Assembly: GCA_018340375.1 (NCBI GenBank)
Contig: JAFFJZ010000003.1
Span: 16,616,001-16,680,000 of the forward strand
Direction: 5' to 3'
From: Gonatopus flavifemur
Taxonomy: Eukaryota; Arthropoda; Insecta; Hymenoptera; Dryinidae
DNA length: 64,000 nt
The translations under genes and the position numbers were made by a program. This document shows, piece by piece, positions 37,273 to 51,800 of the stretch. The notes below the pieces were generated by a model. It was not told the DNA's origin, ran no database searches, and saw nothing but the letters and a program-made list of their open reading frames with translations. How positions within the stretch are numbered: position 1 is the first letter of the stretch; every line of letters begins with the position of its first letter.

Positions 37273-39120
37273 ATTACTTTACTGAAAAATTTGACAAGGA
37301 GTGGTTATTAACCTAGTCCACACAATCCCATCCTAACCATGGTTTCCCTTTGATCGATCCAGAATCTAATTGGATTGAGTAACGTTTTTATCATTCATAT
37401 AGAGGATCGTTGGAATATATAATCAAGTGAATTGAAAATGATTAGCCAAAGAATTTGATCGTGTACATTTGTTGTTTATGTGCAAGCCAAAAGAGAGAAG
37501 AAATCGCGGCGAATGAAAAGTATCCCTCCTGAACACGCTCACGCAATGACATAGACTCGTTGTGGACACGGAATAACCACTTCTGTGTTCAAACTTTTTT
37601 CAACGGGATGCATGAAACATTTATCGACGTTCCTTTCTTTTTCTCCTCTTGGACATCTCTTCCCCTCGTATCGGGTGAGGTATACGGAGGGGTCAAAGAT
37701 AAAAAAAACCTTTTATGAGGAAGAATAAATGACGAGAGCGAGCCAGAGAGTATGAATTATGACTGTAAAAAAGTTGTTACACGTTCAAATGTAACATGTC
37801 GATTGTATAGGAGGTCTCAAGTGTGCGAGTTGATTCAGAATCCAAGTATTTTTCGACTCTGTTTTTTTCGAAATTAGTTCATGGAATATTCTGTGCGTCG
37901 TGATGCGCGAGTACTTGGCTAATCCTCATTTTTTCAGTATTTTTCTTTCCGGGGAAAAGGCATTAGCGAGAGAAGTTGCTATTTTAGTAGGATTTTTTTA
38001 TCTTCAATTGACGATCAATTTTTCGAATATTTGAATAGGAAGGGGAATGAAGATAGTTTTCCCGTGTGAACGGAATAGGAGAAGAGAAAATTTGAGATAG
38101 AACAGTTGGTATAAAGTAAACGAGAGGAATACCATTTTATTACCACTTCCATGTTATCATTTCTTTTCTAAACTGAGAGAAGAACCCATGCAGAGAAACT
38201 GCCAAGGTGGAAATGGTAACAAAAACGATTTTTCTCCATCTTGATCTTCCATGTCGTACTGCTGTATGAGAAGTACACGTATTAACGTAGGTTTGATAGG
38301 TTCAAGAAATCAGTGATTATCTCAAAGACAATTCCGGATGAACAAATCGTTTCGAAGAATCTATGAATTCGTCAGATCAAATCGCAACTGACTTCACTTA
38401 TCCATTGTACACTTATTGCTAAAAATTCCAGAGAAACTCGTGGAAGACTTTTGATTACGTTGAACCATTCATTATTCTTCGATAGACACAGAATTGGATT
38501 GAATTTGACTAATCATCAAAATTAAAAAAAAACAAATGCGTTCTCTGCTTGGAATGTCTGTTACGATCAGTTACAAAATTCTCGTCCAACTGACCGGTGT
38601 TTATCTCAAAACATCTAATTACAATTATTATTCGGATTCAATATTTCATTATTCCCTATCCACTATGACCAGAAAATGTCACAAAATCCTGTTGATTGGT
38701 TCATTCTAATTTCTCGATTCTGGAATCAATAACCAATGGATATCAAATTGGAGGCTTTTTCTGGAAACCCTGTGGCTACCATTGACTTATCGCGTCTGCG
38801 CATACAAAAAAAATGAACTTTATACGGACGGAAAAATTCAATTGCAAATTTATGCACAGCATCCATCAAATTTCTGGTAAATTCAACTGGAATCCCAATT
38901 TGGGTGACAGATATTCCTCGCTGTTTATATAGTAACCGGAGATACGGTAATATTAACAGTTCGTTCAATAGTTCATTTATTCCTATGCACGAATAAACAG
39001 AAACTATACTGCAGTGCTGTGTTCCCACATTTTGGAATCACCAGTGCCAGGCTTCAATTCAGGTCCAGATTATTCGCTTAGTTGGAGTTCCAACTAAATC
39101 AACCATCGAAGGGGAACCCA

Positions 39121-39332
39121 ATTGAAAATCCCTGGATGGACGGTATTCATTCCATCCTGGACTACTCGGGTTCCCACTGACGCCACATATGTTACCCTTC
39201 AAGTTTCCGCTCGGAACTGCTCAAGTTGCTTGACTGCGACACTGCCACGGGTTGCCGTGTGGCAGGGGTCCCGGAAAAGAATCTGAATCCGCATGCGAAT
39301 TGGAGAATACCGTCCATCCGGAAATTTTCAAC
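39121..39332. mobile_element. Small element with inverted ends
   Basis: 28-bp arms at 39121-39148 and 39305-39332 are inverted copies with about three mismatches, sharing GGATGGACGGTATTC. The interior is GC-richer and non-coding. It resembles a MITE or a solo fragment of a DNA transposon. No clear target duplication was found. Confidence 0.5.
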
Positions 39333-39383
39333 TGAGCCAAAGCTGAATCGTTGAACCAGTCTCGAGTACCATGGGAGCTATAG

Positions 39384-39705
39384 AGATCAGCGATGTTGGG
39401 GAAGCGATAGGGAGGCTAAAGAAAAAGAAAGCGACGGGGGGGGTGATAGGATTCCGGAAGAGGCGTGGAAAGAGAGCCTGATAGTGCCAATAGTGAAGAA
39501 GGGAGAAGGGAAGACGGTGAAGGACTATAGATTGTATAAAATTTACGCAAGAATTTTAACAACAAGGTTAGAAGAGAAGATTGAAGGGAAAAATTTGATC
39601 CCTGGGAATCAAACGGGATTTAGGAAGCGGGTCGGAACGGTGGACAATATATACGCCCTGAAGATGTAGATGGAAGAAAGGGAAAATCAGTAGGAATTTT
39701 TGTGG
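39384..39705 (+). mobile_element. Dead LINE fragment (reverse transcriptase)
   Basis: The plus strand encodes a start of a non-LTR reverse transcriptase. First comes an Ala-Ile-Gly-Arg-Leu-Lys-Lys-Lys-Lys-Ala-Thr-Gly segment; after a one-base shift in a G run near 39437-39443 come Ile-Pro-Glu-Glu-Ala-Trp-Lys, Val-Pro-Ile-Val-Lys-Lys-Gly-Glu-Gly, Lys-Asp-Tyr-Arg and Gly-Asn-Gln-Thr-Gly-Phe-Arg-Lys. The block usually between Asp-Tyr-Arg and Tyr-Lys is deleted, and a stop follows at about 39667. No endonuclease or catalytic Tyr-x-Asp-Asp is present, so it is inactive. Confidence 0.8.
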
Positions 39706-42700
39706 AGTGCCATGGGAGCTGTTGATTTCTTCCAGTAGACTCCCAAGCAAATTACGAAACAGTCTATGAAGATCTTGCGTGTGAAGAGTTGAACCATACA
39801 ACAAAATTGTTAGGCTATAATGCTTTCAGTGATTCCCCCAGTTGAATTTTTCATTTTGATTTACCAACAGATCTGGTGCAGGGTTGTTGTGGTCGTGAAA
39901 TTTTCTTGTGCGTTACCAATCACATCTTTAATTCTATAGGAATCGAAGTTTGTCGAAATACTCGAGGCTTTCGCATAAAAAACAGAGTAATATTCTATAG
40001 TGAGAATCAAATTTATTTTTACAATTGGATACCCTCTTTAATCGAGTAATCACATTTTTTGTGGAAACAGTTGGTTCGTTCATAATGAAATCAGCTTCAA
40101 AAAATATTTGAATATTGTCCGAACGAATTGCAGACTCAAACGCGATGAAATGATAATTGAAACAACTAACCAGGTAGTTGAATCAATAATTACTTTTAGC
40201 AAGTGCATATGAATCCATCTTGATCAGTTGTTTCAACTCCTTATTTTTTTGCGCCCACCGGGATCTGTTGCATCAGTGAATCTTCAAATTTGTACAAACA
40301 CGCTGATATCCTCACTTTCATGGGAAACTTTTAAGATATTATTCTGATGATGGAAATCAGCTTATTTATCCACGCTAGTCCATCTATTTAATTTTGAAAT
40401 TACCCAAATCTATCTGAATTTCTCTAACATTTGAAATAATATAATGAAATTGTATAGCGTAATTCGTGTACGGTTGGATCAAAAAGAAAGAATATCATGA
40501 AATTTCATTGTTCTGTACCCCACAGACAATGATCACTGGCCCCGCAATGCCAATGAAGAACCAATATTCACCAATCATTTCAAAACTGTTATCATTACCG
40601 CTCGAGAAAAAGAATGAGAATCAATATTAACTCCAACTACATTATATATTTGAGCAAAAAGAAGTTGGCATAAAACTCGAAGGAATTATCACGTAAAATG
40701 ATTTACCTTAATAATTTGAATCGATAGTCACTGCGATGAATGAGTTCAGATTTGAATTCACAAACGTGTTCTCATTATCACAGAATCTTTCGACTCGCGG
40801 ATATCTGAAATGTACCTATCATTGAAAATATTGAATGGTACGCGCAATATAAAGAACGGAAAATAATATATCACAGCTTGAGCTGTAATTGCGAAAAATA
40901 AATGAAATCTTGTCTTTCAAAAATGACAGAAATATTGGTTTCTCAGCTATTGAAGTATGACTTGTATAGTTTTTGCTTCGAAAAAAGAAAGATTTATATC
41001 AACGTGAAGAGGGTCCAACGAGATTTGTTTGGAAATTTCTTGAAGCATGATTTTTCAAAACATTCAGTCTCGCGTAAATAATATTTGAAAGTAATTCCAA
41101 AATAGAATATATCGTTATAGGTTGAACTGTGATGTTCGGTAAAGAGTACTTTTTTTATCATCGAATCTATTGATAAAGGGTGGATTTTTATGTTCCATTA
41201 ATTTCCCCTGTTATGACTTACATTCCAGAATATGGATTATTTGACTCTGCAATACGCGTGGTTTTGTGAGATTTTTCTCGAAATCAAGTAGCAATGGATT
41301 TTAACCAAGTTACGTAGCTCATGTGTTTCTCATTATCATGAGCTCCAAATGTCAGTGAACAGTTTTTCTGATCGTCAGCCAGTCTCGAAACTCAGAGATT
41401 GAATAGTACATTTCGTCCAAATAGCAAGTTAGTTTGACTGTTTAAAATATGCGCATTCGAAATTAGCTAAGTGACTAAATCGCAGACATCATAACGACCC
41501 GATTACTGGTTGATTACCGAGATTAAAGGTAATAGGGAGAGTGTATTAAGAGTCGGACAATTGCTAGCTTTAATTCGCGTTGAAAGTGGACTAAATACAG
41601 TCCGTTACTAAATAAAATGTGGTTTTGACCCCACAAAGGTAGTCAGAAAATGATCAATCGAGTGTTGTAATATATTATCGTTCAAATTCCACAGAAAATA
41701 GATGATCTTTTTTGTCCACCACGGTTCCCATGGGTTGGAATTATCATTTTGTGAAAAACTCACGTAATCATCCTATAGTGAGAATCTAATAAGAAACGAT
41801 CTATCACTGAAAGGGTTCTACTAAGACTAGGAATAATATCCACAAACGAGTAAACTCTGTTCGAATTTATTATATAGTAACCCGATATAGGCTCTCCTGG
41901 AAGTCTTAAGCAACATAACTTAGTATTCTTACCAATCATTGATTGCCTTCTAATATATCTTCTCTTGAGAAATCCTTGTGTCATGAACCAATTACAAAAC
42001 AGTATTGAATTTAAAGTCAGCACATGAAAAATATTCTTGATAATAATTTAGAAAAACCGAGAAGCAACGGTAAGCATATCTCCACATCAAGAATACCTAT
42101 TCCGCTTTGTCAACTTGTAGCTTTTTTTTCAAACGATCGTCACGTACAGAAAAATCTCTAATTTCGCAAATGGAGTCGACCGAGTGGATAGAACAGGGAC
42201 GGCGCGCGGTAATCATTTTCCCTGACCCATATCACTTCACGTATAACGTAATTTAATTGCAAAAAAGCCAGAGACCTTCTTTGCCCACGACAAGGGTCAA
42301 ACGTCACAACGTTTCAAAGTAACGTTCGTAAAAGGGGATAACGTAACCATAATAATTGCAGTTTTTGATAAAAGCTTTCTTTGTAACAGTTTTGCCAGAA
42401 TTTTAAATATAAAAGAGTCTTATTTCAAGAACTGCTGAAGACGTGCTTGTTAATTCTACGTGAAGAAGTTGTCGATTGCCACATTTATATATAAGACCTT
42501 GAGTCAACACATAAAGCTGGTAATATCATTTTTATCTCCAGACAGGAGATTAACCTCCGTCAAGTGCTATATTTTTTAACTCGATACATTGAAATTATTT
42601 GATATTCCTCAACGTGTAAAACCATACGTCTCGATTGAAAATGGATTTACCAGAACTTTCCTAATAATCTTCTCATCAAATATTTGATATGTGATCCAAA

Positions 42701-45700
42701 TTGATGGTATCACTTCATGAAAATGTTACCTTTTTCTGCAGTAACATGACTATTTATGTAATTTTTTTTCCCATGTTTAGTGCTAAACTTCAAAAGAATA
42801 GTTGAATTTGAGTGACATGCATTTGGAAAAATGCCCGAAAAACTCACGTGAAAGGACAAATGATGATACACACTTTCGTCAACGGTCTTGTAATTACAAA
42901 CAAAAACTTCATTCGAATCCCAACATCAGAACTTTGATCCACGTATATTCGAAAGCTCGGTATACGATGTGGAATTTTCAAGCTTCATGATCTGCATGTT
43001 AAAATTCGCCAAGTGACTCGAAACAGAAGAATTCCTCCCAATTACTCCCTTTGAAATCATCTGAGAAGCTTGAAAATGTACTCCGAGAAATTGTAATGTC
43101 TGTGAAATTCACATAAGATGAAATTAAGTTATTTGAAAGTACCATGTTTCAGAGAAGTCTTCGAATGAAGTTCAAATTCGTTCCCGTGCATATGTACATA
43201 CGTAAAGTAAGTCTTAGAATTCACCCGACCAACTAAAATAATCTAGTATACGTTTCTGATCCTTCGAGAAAGTCAAGCTTATCTTTCTTTTGTCGTGTTT
43301 TGTAACCTCGGTACCGAAGGTGTTTATTTTACGGACGAAATCGAATCAACGACTAGAGACGAATTCGAGAGTCTTAATGAAATATTGGCACGGATGCAAA
43401 GTCCATGGCATGCGATTTGAACTTTCGTTTGTAAATCCTCCAGACTTTGAACATTTTTCTTTCGCGCAAAGCAATAAATAAACTATCTCATCCTGAGTTA
43501 CGACGCCTTCATCTTCCTTTGAAGCAAAGAAATCTTCGAGATCTAGTAATATTTTTTATGCTTGTGGTGAGATAGTCCGATCTACGGAATAATAAATTTT
43601 ATTAGGGAGTGAAAAGACTTTTTTTATATTCAGATAAAGATACAATATCTGAATTTAGGTACGAACTTTTTTACGACCGTTATTTCTCGTGCACGGAGGA
43701 AATGAGTTTGCTATTATATGAACAGAAAAAAAGTAGAATCTTTTTTCCCTTGCTCATCCAATAATCTTCTCGTACTGCAAGATACATACGAACGATACAC
43801 GATTTTCCATTTCGAATGGAACTTGGTGGGTTTCATTAAAAAAAATATCATATAGAAGAAATTTTGTACACAATTCTATAGAAAGTAGAATTTTCTAGGT
43901 CGAACGAACGATCTCTGTTCAAACTAGAAATCGATTTATGAACTGAACTAATTTTCATAATTGAATAACGTTCAATTAATTCGGTTGATCATTTTTCAAA
44001 TGACTGTCATATACAAATCTATGCCTATAATTTCCATTTACATAATTAGCTTCTCGACTATAAAATACGTACTGCAAAAACAAATACTTATTACACTGTA
44101 AAAATAATTGGATCCGTTGAAACTGGTTCTATGGAATAAAATGCAAATAGTATCGATACAGAATAGTTATCGATGCAAATCGTATGCGGAGAATGCAAGG
44201 GATTTGTATACGTAGGTGCACGCGTAATATGAAATGTCAATTGATCAGAAAGAACACGAGGAAAGAAAAAATGCATTCCATCGATTTATTGGGATATGAA
44301 ATGTTCACACAAATATTTCATATTCGAGTTAATATCTCATGTTCTATCATTTTATTTTCACTCGTTTCGTGATTGAATTAATCACATTGTTCTTGATTTA
44401 TCGGCTCCATTTGGTATTCTTTTCAGCAAAAATTCATGCCCTCCTTCGTTTTCTTTGTGCAGAAACTCTTCCGATTACAGTATTCATCATTCATAGGGCT
44501 TCTTTATGGAAAGCATTGTTTCTCTTGATTACTGTTGATTCAGAAGAACGAATTCCAATCGATACATACTTGCAGTATCGTACAGTAAGAAGTACCCTGA
44601 GGTACGAGAGAAGAATACTTTGCTTCGCCACGATCAGGGTGTATGCAAAGAAAATTCATATAATCCAAGTCAACTCGTAGGGCATACATATTTTAGTAAT
44701 TGATTTCCTCGACGTTCAATAATTGTTTCTTCGTGTTCTAACGAAAGGTATATACTTCGCTTGTATATTCATCGATGAAACTTCTAAATCAACGGTTTTC
44801 TCTCTCAATGGGAATTAGAATTACCACATATCTATAAGTGAATACTTTTCTAGAGTTTATTTTATCGAGTATTCTAAGTATATCAGGGAGAAACGAGTAA
44901 TTTAATTTTATCTTGAATTCCTTCTTTCATTCATTTCAATAATGGTAGGATACACAAAACGATACTGATACAAACTCGTTCTGCATACAAGTGATATAAT
45001 TCTGAAATCGTGTACCTACGCGGTAGGGAAATTGCAGATTCCACGGTATCACAACACATGTTACAGATTAGATGAGCCTTCAGAACGCATGGCAAAGTAG
45101 TCTGGTTAGGCGAGTTAGGGACAAGCCATTACTTGCTCTTCGTACTTTGTCCGTTATTACAAAACCGACATATTGCGTTTTGGTTCTCAAATACGATATT
45201 GATTATATTTCATCTTTATCCCATAATTATGAGAAATTTCATTATGAGAATTATGTTGAGTAGATTATGGAAAAATGTTTGATATAAATATGAGAACCAA
45301 CCGACCGCTCGAGCGTGATGAACATTATTATATCGACAATATCTCTACACACCACATCCAATCTTGCGTCGGATTTTATTGCGTACGTGTACACGTATAC
45401 GTACGTTCGGTACCTTGATTGAATGTGAACCACAATGAAGTTGTTGGGAGCTCGAAAGACCAACGGTAGTAAGCCAACAGAACGGTTTGATTGTATTTCG
45501 TTACATGCATACTACACGTACACCGAGACATTAAACATATACGTGGCCGTGATGTCCTTACGCTAAACCTGCGGCCAGAATCACAGAGACGTGGACGGTC
45601 CTGTTTTAGCAGGGTGAATGGCGATAGTGAGATAGATTGGGGATTGCGGCAAACCATTTACCCCCGTTAACGCAATATGGCCTCGACCACTTCCTTTCCT

Positions 45701-46489
45701 CTACCACCCTAACCCATCCTCTTTTCCTCCTCATTCTCGTTCGTTTAGTAAATTCGTTCATGTATATACATACCAAGTTACGATGGCCAAACCCAAGAAT
45801 TGATGCAAGAGGTCAAGACCTGACGACCATTGAACGTACGGGTCATAGGGATGAGAAAAAAACACGTATATTGGAATAGACAAATGACGGTCCACCGGGG
45901 TGGAATTGTAACGTTTAGGATCTACACTTTACCCGTTCCATCTTCACTTCAATGGGATAGAATAGACTATTATGGATCAACTATGTATATCAAATGGGAA
46001 TGTGATTAGATGTGGGAAGAGTCATTTGTATTCGAGTCAGTTTATCGTTGCGTCAAAAATGTAGAACTTCCAATCACTATTACTGAATATCATTAATCAA
46101 TTGGGAGGGGTATACAAACGAGGATTTATTCTCTAGTTTCTGACAAGAATCGTTGGGCTGTTACCACATCGTTACTACTCCTCGGTTAGTGCCATTTGTT
46201 TGACAGATGACAAACAACACTGGGTCTTGAAAATAGTAAGATTCGTGCCAACCTGATTAACCCACATCATGCCAGTAGTTGAACAAAATGGATCAAAATG
46301 TACCTCATCCTCATAACTTCTTGCTAACTTCAGTTGCTGTTACGATTTCCATTCTTCTTTCCCTCATAGAAATGCTCCAATGATTCCCGAGTGGCAAGAA
46401 TTTCTAAATTATATTGAATTCTATATAAATTAATAATATTTGTGAATATTTTTCCGCTCGAATTTACGAGGCTAGTAACGTTGTTTCAT

Positions 46490-46550
46490 AGAAAAACTTG
46501 AGATAAAATCGATTAAACTGGTTCAAAACCGGTTTATCTCAAGTTTTTCT
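46490..46550. repeat. Hairpin with perfect 18-bp arms
   Basis: AGAAAAACTTGAGATAAA (46490-46507) is exactly complementary to 46533-46550. A second, shorter pairing inside the 25-nt loop (CTGGT with ACCGG, allowing G-U) could extend the stem. It may be a foldback relic or a small-RNA precursor. Confidence 0.6.
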
Positions 46551-46783
46551 GTATCTCAGCATTTATAAGCCTAGGATTGAATCACTAGAGAATTTCTCTT
46601 ATGGTATGCGACGCAAAAATCACTTCCCTTTTTATTCTGAAAACAATGCATGTAGTACCCGGTTTTTCCAATTTCCGAATCATTCCCATTGCATACAGAT
46701 TTGTAAGCCTGATATTTCTACCGTTGAATGAATCTTGCGTTGCCCTTTCGCCGCCAATAGAAATTCTTTCAAGCGTTCAGTAC

Positions 46784-46912
46784 TACACTGTTGAAAAAAT
46801 TTTAAGATTTTATATAATTTTTTTAATATCAATGATAAATTCATGAATTTTAATAACAAATTCTGAATTTTCATACCCACTTCTTGAATTTAAGAATCTT
46901 CCCAACAGTGTA
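46784..46912. mobile_element. Short MITE of the Tc1/mariner type
   Basis: A 129-bp AT-rich unit with ends TACACTGTTG at 46784 and CAACAGTGTA at 46903-46912, inverted and each including TA. Similarity between the ends continues inward as A/T-rich imperfect pairing. There is no coding capacity. TA-flanked CACTG-type ends fit a non-autonomous Tc1/mariner-like element. Confidence 0.65.
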
Positions 46913-48667
46913 TATCCTACTAAAAATACTGTACAAAATTTCGATAGAACTTAATCCATCTCCATTCATTTTAATCCACTTTGTGTCCGAATCTATCAAA
47001 CATTTCTTACATGATACCTATCGTAGGGAGCTCGAGAATACCCTATAGATTGCCCAAGATAGTACGAAAAATCTCCATTTCACCATCTCCGATCCATACA
47101 TCAATACAAATGAAGTTTCAAATATAAAACCACAACACTTCAAAATAATTCTCTTGGGTTGAATGCGCGTGACAGATCAATTTATATGTAGATGACCTCA
47201 AAGTTCTCTCGCTGTGAGATAACGACGCAAAGATACCTGTCGAAATATAATATATAACTTCAAGATTTTATCGAATTTCAATAATTTGGTAAAATGAATG
47301 GGGATTATGTGAAATTCTTCGAATATTCACGGTATAAGAATAACTTCCGAATAACTGTGGCACGGGATACCGAATATTCTCCATAAAGTTTCTATTATAC
47401 AAAAAGTATTTTTATGATAATGGTTCGACAGCATATTTTGAATAGTCTCGGAAGAATCTAAAGGACAAATTTTTATTCATACAAACAGTATTTGATTTGA
47501 TTCTCAAAAGGAGTGTTTGAGAATACTCGAAGGGGAGAGGAAGCAACAGGGAAAAATCTTCAATGCATGATTTTATTGTGTCAACATTCAACAACTTCTG
47601 GATGTCAGGTAGCAGATTATTTGCCTTATGCTTGTTCGAAAGCATGAATTTACATCTTGCGTGAAGTGTAAATATTGAAAAGGGGCGTTATGTAGATTCG
47701 TCATGGTGTACTTTGTCTTGTATTTATATTCACAATTTTAAATTTCATATTCGAGCCTGTAACTTCAAATACATCAATGAATCGTGTAACACTCTCTTGA
47801 GGGGATATTTTTGTTTTCTATTGGTTCATTATAGTCGGTGAAATGTTTTCAATCTTTTAATTGTCATTCCTATTCATGGGAATAGATCCTTATTATGGTA
47901 CCGGGAGGATTCTCTATTCATCTGTATTTCAGAGAATGAGGTTGAACTCTGGAATATCCTGTCCTTCGAAGTCAAGTTAATTGGAAATATTCAAAAGCAA
48001 TCGAACTTCATTTGAAAGAAGAGACAGGAGTCCTTAGAAGTTACAAAATTAGGATTCTCTTATTTCACCGTATTACCAGTTATTTCCACAAAGTTTTTCC
48101 TCGGGTGCCAATTTTCATTTACTCGGCTTATTTCACCCAGTTGATTCCTCTTTATTATTCTGTATCTGAATGGAAATGAATTCTCGATCTGTAACATAAT
48201 GAAAAATTCTTACTCCGGTAGAAATTATGTATATTCTATAGAGTTCTTTCATAATCCATACAATTTTCATACATCATTGCTACTTCTAACCCAGACTAAA
48301 TAGAATAGCAAATTCTTCTGCTAGTCCAGCACATAATTCGTTATCTCTCAACCATTCATTTGCTGCGTTGGGGAATTTTTTTCTCTATCTTCACCCCGAT
48401 TGAATCCACCATGGAAAATTGAGTATCGATTGCTGTTACAAAAGTCTGAGCGAACGTTCACCGTGATAATTATATCGATTGATTTAGTGCTATAATTATC
48501 AGTTTGTAGATACTCACGTTCATCGCAAAATACATAATTCGAACAATTCGTTTACACGGAACCTCATGACTAAATTATCCGTTCGTTTCCATACGTCCCC
48601 TTGGTCACATAATTGTCACAATTACAAATCAACAGTCGTCCTTTTATTCTACAATACTTTTGTATTT

Positions 48668-48865
48668 TATTCAACTCTCGAAATGATGTTGATTTATTGG
48701 ACGCGGTAAAATGAAATAATGAAGTTCAGTACAATTATCCCAACGACAGCAACACTCTTAATTCATCGCGTTTTTACAGTTCATTCAACTCGCAAAATGA
48801 TGTTGATTTATTGAATGCGTTGAAGTGGGTAACGTAATAACGAACTTCAGTATAATAATTACATG
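48668..48865 (+). repeat. Tandem duplication, two diverged copies
   Basis: Two direct copies with a period of about 115 bp. Both carry ATTCAACTC, AATGATGTTGATTTATTG and a later AACTTCAGTA/GAAGTTCAGTA block. The copies have diverged by substitutions and small indels. Confidence 0.7.
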
Positions 48866-51800
48866 CAAATAAAAGATGGAAAAATGAAAGGTTTTGTAAT
48901 CCTGATTGATCAAGGGAACGTTGAAATTATCGAGAAATTATTGACGCATTCGCAATGCGATGGTACCACGTTTGTACGACAAGAATTACAAATTTCAAGT
49001 CGAGGGGATTCGTAGGATAAATTCGATTTTATCAATTCTGTCTCTTTTCAGAAAATAAATCAGACTATATTTGTCCCTTCTTTTCTCAAAGTTTTGTACG
49101 TCAAATTCAACAAAATTCCACATAAATCAATTCAAAATTTGATTATACATGACAATACAATTTTATATAAAACAAAGCCTTTTTTTGACTCGTGTGTATT
49201 TTCACCTGTACGGGTGAGACAGACGGGTACTGCGAGAATCTTTCCCAACATTTGTTCAGCTGTATTCAAATCAGATCACAAACTGCAAAACACAGTCTAT
49301 TTGTTTTCACATCGAAAGGAATCATTCCGCGTAAAAGATTGTATGTTGTTATATTTATTTGCGATTCATTCGTACAGACAAAAGTATCAACGCTCTGTGA
49401 TTATTCAATATTTTTATACAAAAGATTGATTCGGTTAACAGAATTTTATCTGAGACATTACGAGCCAGTCACGCCCTTTGAATCTAACAATTACACTTCT
49501 AATATTACAAAGTTCGAACCCGTGATTATGATTTTGATATAAATATCATAGATCAAAGCATCAAAGTGCCATGGAAGATGTTAATTCGATACCAGATCAT
49601 ACGATATTTTCCGTCGAGGTTCGACGGAATATCGGTTCGTCATCATCCTCGTATTTCATTCTGAATACTAATACGTCAGAGAGAAGAAATTACATATAAA
49701 TGATATATAATTTCTCTCATGTAAATATTATCTCGCCGCTTTATATTTTCTCTCAGAGCAATGAGAAATATTGAAAATTAGCATCTCACAAGATTTCATT
49801 GAATAGTTAATTCAGTCAAATTGGTTCACAAATGCAGTTATTTGAATTCCTACTACACCTATATATTCATAACGAATATGTAAATATACACTCTAAATTA
49901 TTCTTACCTTACGCGGTTATGGTAATTGAAAAATCAATCCATAAATAGAAAAAAAACAGCAAATTCTTGATCGATTATCCGATCGATGAATATTCACCGG
50001 TGAATTCGAATCGAAAAGAGCCCCGTGTATTGTATAATTTCATTCGTATTAATTGGAATGGATTCCCCTTCGTATACAGAATGATGAATATTTAATTATA
50101 TATTTGATTTTATATACAAACAAAAAGAATCGTCAAATATAGTTAATTCAGGCGAAAATTCTGTTAAACGTGCAATCATATTTCTATGAATCCGATAATT
50201 AGTCACGGGGCAAAAGATATATTCTCTAAATTTGTGTGAGAATCCGTGGGAAATCTTGATGTGAAATATCCCTCACAGGGATCTCGAGTGACTTCTGATT
50301 TGAGAAATAATATTTTTAATGAGATATTTGGAGTGCAGATTTCTTTGATGAAGCACCGAGAGACGGAATGAAAAGCATTTCGTTTCCAAGGGATCGATCG
50401 ACGAAAATTCTTGAATGTTTTATACAGATTATGAAACTGCTGAATTGAAATTATCATCAAGTATTTAAATACACTTGTACCATCCAACAAGATTGTACAT
50501 TTGATGACGGTATAGACACGAACGAATCACATATACCTCGATGACAACCATTATCCTCAATTTCGATTGACCTGCAACTGAACATGCAATATTTCATAAT
50601 TTCGTGACAACTTGTACAATGAGATTATTGATTGAAAAACAAACAACCTCGTGATGTTTCACTCGAACAAATTCATAGAGGATAAAAATGAGTTCATTCG
50701 TTATGACAGCCCTGTACCCATCATTTACTTCGAACAGAACAAAAAACAAACCCTGGTAAATTGCAATTACTCACTCATAAAACCTCATTCTACATTGGAG
50801 ACCAATTTAGAAATCCATTCCACATTTCGAACTTGCAAATTGCCGAAGAAGACGATGTTAACATAGTTCTGGGTAATTTTGCATTAATTTTCATACAAGA
50901 TGATTTGCATTCTACTTTCAAACAGAGTTATCCTGTACATCAATTTACTACCGAGAATCTATTGATTCGAAGTTTTTTTTGAAATTAAAATAGATACAGA
51001 AATCATATTTTCAATTCGAATGCATCAAAATCAGCATGAATTCGATAAGATCATCAAAAAGTATGACAAATCAAATTTTCCAATGATCAGAATCCGAGAG
51101 GTTCTATTTGAAAATTCCTAAGGAATTGATTGCGAGAACAATGCCACGAAAATCAATAGTGATCGAATAAGCGAGGTAATAGGGAATAAATTGTGGGATT
51201 CAAAAAGGAATAGGAACATTTATGAGCAGTGGTGTAATGTCTGGACAAGTCTGGCTGTATCTACTGCAGCTATGAATTTCACGTAAATAAAACAAGCTAA
51301 TGAATCTGTGTTTCATATAGAACAAATCTACTCTAGCAGGAATCGTTCCTCGGATGAACCTGGAAACTGCTGAGAAAACTCCTCTCCAGTCCCTTTTTCA
51401 ATACCAAGACAAAGAAGATTGGAATGATTTTTATCACTGTGAATGCGAAAAAGATCGCAATCGTTAGAGCTTTTTCATCCCCTTTTGTTAATTATGTTTG
51501 GAAATTTCTCATGGGGAAGTGAGTTAATTTAAAGATCGTTTCATTTCTTAAGGTCCATAATCGTTTATGAATGAATCCTTCCGTTACCATTTCACTTTCG
51601 AACATTCTTTAATTATTTTCGTTTTGAAATTTATATTCAATCTTCTCTTTTTCCCTGAAGACACGAAGTGAGTCGTAGATTTTCATTCTTCACAGACATA
51701 TACTTTAATTTCATGACTCATCCACTTGAAATTTCTTGCTCGTAGCCTGAGCGGCTTACGGTATTGTGATTTTATTGAAGTATATCCTTTCTCATATTCT

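Larger units (their letters stand above)
35971..37290 (+). other. Probable 3' UTR of the exon-A isoform
   Basis: AT-rich sequence with an ATT-rich patch (36945-37010), a GA-rich microsatellite (37101-37154) and AATAAA at 37267-37272. A 12-bp perfect inverted repeat (36603-36614 and 36747-36758) may fold in the RNA. Confidence 0.5.

Noticed and set aside
42907..42921. TTCATTCGAATCCC as a tRNA B box
   Set aside because: No matching A box or cloverleaf is present around it.
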